DNA of 64,000 bases from assembly GCA_028819295.1 (NCBI GenBank), contig JAPPMA010000053.1, positions 1 to 64,000 of the forward strand, given 5' to 3'. This document shows positions 61,144-64,000 of the stretch, piece by piece; the stretch's first letter is position 1; every line of letters starts with the position of its first letter. The translations under genes were made by a program, and so were the position numbers. The stretch is from a bacterium (GTDB lineage Bacteria; Actinomycetota; Acidimicrobiia; Acidimicrobiales; Bin134). The notes under the pieces are model-generated. The model did no database searches, was not told the DNA's origin, and saw nothing but the letters and a program-made list of their open reading frames with translations.

Positions 61144-61902
61144 TTACGGTGAGATTCTCGGGGGGCGGGCGCGGCTGAGGCGCACGATTTGGCCGAACGA
61201 GCGAACGGCGGCCCGCAACGCCCCCAGACCCAAGATGGAGACCACCCCGGTGGTGCGGTCGCGGTGGGGCACCGGCACCTCGAGCATTCGGGCGCCGGAT
61301 CGGGCCAGCAGTCCCGATATCGCCACGTTGGGGGCAAAGGTGTCGTCGGGAATCACGGCCAGCAGCGGGACCAGAGCGCTCGACCGCATCAGCCGGTAGG
61401 GGCAGTTCACGTCGGCCAGGCGGCAGCCGAACGCGGCCCGGGCGGTGAGCCGGGCGGCTCGGGTGATGGCCCGGCGGCCGGGCGATTGATTGCGGCTGGT
61501 GCGGATGCCGATCACCGCGTCCGCTTCATGGCGAATCTCCCACAGCTCGCCAAAGGAACCCGCCGGCATCTCGTCGTCGGAGTCGGTTTGGAACACCCAG
61601 CCGGCGGTTGCCGCCCCCCGCCGGTATCCCCGCAAAATGGTGGGTCCGTGGCCGGTGTTGGGCTTGGCGTCCACCACCAGGCGCCGGTGGCGCTCGGCCA
61701 CCGCCCGCAGAACCTGCTCGCTGGCATCGGTGGCCCCGTCCACGATGGCCACAAGCTCATAGTCGATGCCCAAGCTGTCGAGCGTCTCGAGCCACCGCTC
61801 GGCCACCTCGCCGACGATCTCCTCCTCGTTGTACACCGGCATCACCGCACACAGCTCCAGCCGGGCGGCCGCTCCGCCGCCGACTGCGGCGTCGTCAGTC
61901 AC
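61144..61902 (-). CDS. Family 2 glycosyltransferase
   Basis: A 252-aa GT-A fold transferase. AVMPVYNEEEIVGEV begins the fold, VAIVDGATDASEQVL gives the first acidic region, and FQTDSDDEMPAGSF contains the metal-binding DSD. It resembles dolichyl-phosphate-mannose-synthase-like enzymes (TARAAFGCRLADVNCPYRLMR), but lacks C-terminal membrane helices. It overlaps the upstream SDR gene by 4 nt. The acceptor is unknown. Confidence 0.9.
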   Translation of the reverse strand: MTDDAAVGGGAAARLELCAVMPVYNEEEIVGEVAERWLETLDSLGIDYELVAIVDGATDASEQVLRAVAERHRRLVVDAKPNTGHGPTILRGYRRGAATAGWVFQTDSDDEMPAGSFGELWEIRHEADAVIGIRTSRNQSPGRRAITRAARLTARAAFGCRLADVNCPYRLMRSSALVPLLAVIPDDTFAPNVAISGLLARSGARMLEVPVPHRDRTTGVVSILGLGALRAAVRSFGQIVRLSRARPPRISP

Positions 61903-62831
61903 GCTTGGGCGCTCTGGGCCAAAAGCCCAGCTTCCTTGTCGGCCAGAACGGCGCCGCTCAGGTCGTAGCGGATGGCGGCGGTGTTGGGTACCGGGCCATC
62001 CCAGCCCGGCAAGAGCCCCCGCTCGTGGCAGAAGAACTGGGCCTCCACGTTGGTCCCATTCAGCTCGCTGGCCTCGGGATCGGTGGCCAGCCAGGCCACC
62101 ACCGCGCCGATCACATCGGCGGGCTGGCCGGTGTCCGCGAAGCCGAACTGGGCCATGTCCTGGGCGATGCGCTCGGTGGAGATGTAGCCGGGCTGCACAT
62201 TGAAGGTATTGATGCCGTCTTTGCCGTGCTCCACGGCCAGGAATCCGGCCACCCGGTGAAAGGCGCCCTTGCTGATGCCGTAACCCATGCCCCAGCCCCC
62301 GTCACCAGCGGCCTCGGTGGGATCGGCGAAGCCCGAGGCTGAGGTGATGTTCACGACGGTGCCCCCGCCCCGCTCGATCATCTGGGGCAGAAACGCCTTG
62401 GTCAGCACCAGCGGGGCCAGGCAGTTGGCCTTCAGGTGATAGTCGAGCAGTTCGATGGGGGTGTCCAGCAGTCGGTCCATGTGGCCGGGGCCGATGTAGC
62501 GCCCGTTGTTCACCAGCACGTCCACCCGGCCCCAGTGCTCCAACGTTGCAGCGGCCGCTGTCTCCAGGGAGTCGAAGTCGAGCAGGTCGGCGGCCACGAT
62601 CAGCGCGTCGCCCCCCGCCTCGGTCACCAGCGCCGCGGTCGCCGACAAGCTGCCCGGCAGCGGCGAGGTGTCCGACCGCTGCACCGTGGAGGAGTGCTCC
62701 CGCTGCTCGCCCTCCTGCACCGTCCGGGCCGACACCGCCACATCAAAGCCCGCCCGGGCCAGATGCGCCGAGCACGCTTTCCCAATCCCCCGGCTCGCCC
62801 CGGTCACAAACGCCACTGGCCGTTCACTCAT
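61899..62831 (-). CDS. Short-chain dehydrogenase/reductase
   Basis: A 310-aa SDR. TGASRGIG cofactor loop, VSARTV after strand two (NADPH-type), an unusual insertion (about 48-68, QREHSSTVQRSDTSPLPGS), then NNGRYIG, Ser in NITSASGFAD and the Tyr-Lys pair in YGISKGAF. C-terminal extension LAQSAQA. ATG 62831 begins the conserved sequence; the ten codons upstream are not credible. It is divergent from the VapBC pair with 92 nt between starts. Confidence 0.9.
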   Translation of the reverse strand: MSERPVAFVTGASRGIGKACSAHLARAGFDVAVSARTVQEGEQREHSSTVQRSDTSPLPGSLSATAALVTEAGGDALIVAADLLDFDSLETAAAATLEHWGRVDVLVNNGRYIGPGHMDRLLDTPIELLDYHLKANCLAPLVLTKAFLPQMIERGGGTVVNITSASGFADPTEAAGDGGWGMGYGISKGAFHRVAGFLAVEHGKDGINTFNVQPGYISTERIAQDMAQFGFADTGQPADVIGAVVAWLATDPEASELNGTNVEAQFFCHERGLLPGWDGPVPNTAAIRYDLSGAVLADKEAGLLAQSAQA

Positions 62832-62889
62832 GGCCCGTAGTCTGCTACCTCTGGCCTGCATCGCGCTCGTCGGGCCAGGACCGGTGTGC

Positions 62890-62917
62890 TTGTATTTCAG
62901 CGCTGTAGCGCTATTGT
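62890..62917 (+). promoter_or_regulatory. vapBC promoter and operator candidate
   Basis: A -35-like ttgtat (62890-62895) and -10-like tattgt (62912-62917) are separated by 16 bp. The -10 ends 6 nt before the antitoxin ATG, so the transcript would be leaderless. Between them, agcgct occurs twice with a 2-bp gap (62899-62904 and 62907-62912), making a 14-bp palindrome well placed for autorepression by the antitoxin. Confidence 0.5.
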
Positions 62918-62923
62918 GTTGGC

Positions 62924-63157
62924 ATGGCTACGATCCAGATCAGGGATGTTTCCGAGGAGGCCTATGAGACGATCCGGCGGCGGTCCCGTGCGGCGGGCCA
63001 GTCGATCCAGGCCTACATGAAGAAGCAGGTCGAGCGCCTCGCTCGCGAACCGGACGAAGACGCCCATTTCGCCGAGTTGGAGCGCTTCGCACAGTCACAC
63101 GGGACAGAACTCGACATCGACGTCTTGCTTGCCGACCTCGACAACAGTCGCCGGTGA
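62924..63157 (+). CDS. vapB: FitA/VapB-type antitoxin
   Basis: A 77-aa ribbon-helix-helix protein. MATIQIRDVSEEAYETIRRR is the DNA-binding RHH region and AGQSIQAYMKKQVERLA the second helix; the acidic C-terminal tail (ELDIDVLLADLDNSRR) would wrap the toxin. It overlaps the toxin gene by 4 nt (GTGA). The FitA-like N-terminus and PIN partner define a type II toxin-antitoxin pair. Confidence 0.9.
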   Translation: MATIQIRDVSEEAYETIRRRSRAAGQSIQAYMKKQVERLAREPDEDAHFAELERFAQSHGTELDIDVLLADLDNSRR

Positions 63158-63570
63158 GCTTGAATGCGGTGGTGGTGGACGCTTCCGCGCTGGTAGCGGC
63201 GGTGGCCGACAAAGGCCCCGTCGGAAATCAAGCCCGAGCCCAGTTGCGGGACCGCACGCGGTCGGCGCCGTTCCTTATTGATGCCGAGGCCGGCAGCGCC
63301 CTGCGCTCGATGGCTTTGCGCGGCAACCTCGACGAACGCTCTGCCGAGTCGGCCCGGCTGCTCGCTGAGCGGACGATCCACCACCGCCATCCCCACCACG
63401 GTCCGCTGGCGGCGCGCGCCTGGCAGCTACGCCACAGCCTCAGCTTCTACGACGCCCTATACCTCGCTCTCGCCGAGAGCCTCAACAGCCCCCTTGTCAC
63501 AGCGGACACCCGGATTGCCCGTGCCCATCCCGACCACCCACTCATCCTCCCCATCCTCCAACCCAGGTAG
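63154..63570 (+). CDS. vapC: PIN-domain toxin (VapC family)
   Basis: A 138-aa PIN-domain ribonuclease. Acidic active-site residues are Asp in VVDASALVAA, Glu in LIDAEAGSALR, Asp in SFYDALYLALAE and Asp in LVTADTRIA, all present. VapC proteins cleave tRNA or rRNA when freed from their antitoxin. GTG start in the overlap with the antitoxin gene. The pair looks intact and potentially active. Confidence 0.92.
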   Translation: MSLNAVVVDASALVAAVADKGPVGNQARAQLRDRTRSAPFLIDAEAGSALRSMALRGNLDERSAESARLLAERTIHHRHPHHGPLAARAWQLRHSLSFYDALYLALAESLNSPLVTADTRIARAHPDHPLILPILQPR

Positions 63571-63597
63571 CCGGGGACATTGCGGATCTGAAGCGTG

Positions 63598-63635
63598 GCC
63601 ATGCATTAAGCATACTTGCATGTAATTTGCATGGC
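63598..63635. terminator. AT-rich inverted repeat after vapC
   Basis: An 8-bp inverted repeat (gccatgca / tgcatggc) encloses an AT-rich loop with further tgcat motifs (cttgcatgtaattt). It lies between the convergent vapC and SnoaL-like genes and is much richer in AT than its surroundings. A bidirectional terminator is the simplest reading; the long loop makes this uncertain. Confidence 0.35.
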
Positions 63636-63648
63636 TGTCGCCATGGGA

Positions 63649-64000
63649 TCACACATGGCGGATGTCCACATCGTGCCAATCGCTTTTCAGCTCGTCGGGG
63701 GGTTTGGGGAAGGCGCCGCGGGCCCATTGGGGTCGGGCGGTGCGGGCGGTGATGAGCCAGCCCTCGTCGAAGCGGGCCACGTCGTCGCAGTAGTGAAGGC
63801 CCAAGATCAGGTCGCCTGCGCCCGAGTCCTCCGGGCGCATGTGGTAGGCCACCGCCCAGGTCTCGATGTGGCCCTCGTCGGCGCCCTCCTCCAGGTCGAT
63901 GTACTGGTTGCCCATGAAGTGCAGGGTGGACTCGAACTTGTGCAGCTCCTTCTCGGTCCAGTCCAGGTAGGGGTCGAGGGCCCCGGAGATGACCGTCCCG
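63649..64000 (-). CDS. SnoaL-like (NTF2-fold) protein, 5' end outside window
   Basis: The frame is open to the window edge, so the beginning is missing. The visible about 116 residues (DPYLDWTEKELHKFESTLHF, MGNQYIDLEEGADEGHIETW, AVAYHMRPEDSGAGDLILGL, YCDDVARFDEGWLITAR) match the SnoaL-like polyketide-cyclase/NTF2 fold common in steroid and aromatic catabolism of actinobacteria. An internal ATG at 63915 is not the start. Reaction unknown; isomerase or dehydratase roles are typical of the fold. Confidence 0.8.
   Translation of the reverse strand, partial: GTVISGALDPYLDWTEKELHKFESTLHFMGNQYIDLEEGADEGHIETWAVAYHMRPEDSGAGDLILGLHYCDDVARFDEGWLITARTARPQWARGAFPKPPDELKSDWHDVDIRHV

Noticed and set aside
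1-64000. CRISPR arrays, rRNA genes, tRNA genes and insertion-sequence transposases
   Set aside because: I looked for regular spaced repeats, conserved rRNA segments, cloverleaf-like segments and DDE transposases and saw none; a covariance-model scan could still find a tRNA that I missed.

Overview
The window is high-GC DNA with dense, short-spaced operons, many GTG/TTG starts and 4-nt stop/start overlaps. The gene content points to an actinobacterium: a CYP142-like P450, fused ChsH2/ChsH1-like hydratase with an Ltp2-like aldolase, many short-chain dehydrogenases (SDRs), and a methionine aminopeptidase with the proline/arginine-rich actinobacterial N-terminus. An Acidimicrobiia-type marine or host-associated lineage is my inference from gene content; no rRNA or other marker settles it. 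I saw no rRNA, tRNA or CRISPR array.

Layout. (1) 0.1-21.6 kb is a lipid/steroid-type catabolic region: P450 plus a lipoprotein cytochrome c, an orphan CoxL/XdhA-type molybdenum hydroxylase subunit, a secreted HNH/excalibur lipoprotein, five SDRs or SDR-like reductases, enoyl-CoA hydratases, MaoC hydratases, a sulfite-oxidase-like molybdoprotein with a chimeric N-terminus, an acyl-CoA ligase, an aldehyde dehydrogenase, an amidohydrolase, an AcuI/YhdH-type acrylyl-CoA reductase, and a thiolase-like/DUF35 pair. Remnants of an arylsulfatase and a TauD-type dioxygenase lie between them. (2) 21.7-24.3 kb is a lower-GC island with a DNA adenine methylase and a convergent HhH/zinc-ribbon/PD-(D/E)XK protein, a candidate restriction-modification pair. 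(3) 24.3-32.0 kb holds map, degV, an MFS transporter, a PlsY-like protein and a 1311-aa secreted Calx-beta protein with an uninterrupted run of about 52 prolines. (4) 32.2-39.5 kb holds a histidine phosphatase and a six-gene minus-strand operon: STAS protein, receiver-PP2C phosphatase, RsbW-like kinase, periplasmic binding lipoprotein, TorS-like sensor kinase, and selD. The selD gene has an in-frame UGA at the catalytic position followed by a SECIS-like hairpin, so it should be read as a selenoprotein. (5) 39.6-50.5 kb holds the Ltp2-like aldolase, the ChsH2-ChsH1 fusion, mutM, a nucleotidyltransferase and an AddAB-type helicase-nuclease pair. (6) 50.5-54.3 kb is a disturbed zone: a heptad-repeat membrane protein, a duplicated methyltransferase tail, a strong hairpin, a secreted protein whose second half is AT-rich, a frameshifted DUF4143 ATPase and a headless gene fragment. 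(7) 54.4-64.0 kb holds an aminoglycoside-phosphotransferase-like kinase, a Cas4/RecB-like nuclease, a type IIA topoisomerase A-B pair, a glycosyltransferase, an SDR, a VapBC toxin-antitoxin pair and the 3' part of a SnoaL-like gene.

How the genes may work together. The P450 could oxidise a sterol side chain, acyl-CoA ligases and hydratases could run beta-oxidation, and the ChsH/Ltp2-like complex could remove the last propionyl unit. The region-4 operon looks like a ligand-sensing phosphorelay joined to partner-switching, co-transcribed with selenophosphate synthesis. The most novel candidates are the convergent methylase/HhH nuclease pair and the sensing operon with a Sec-containing SelD.
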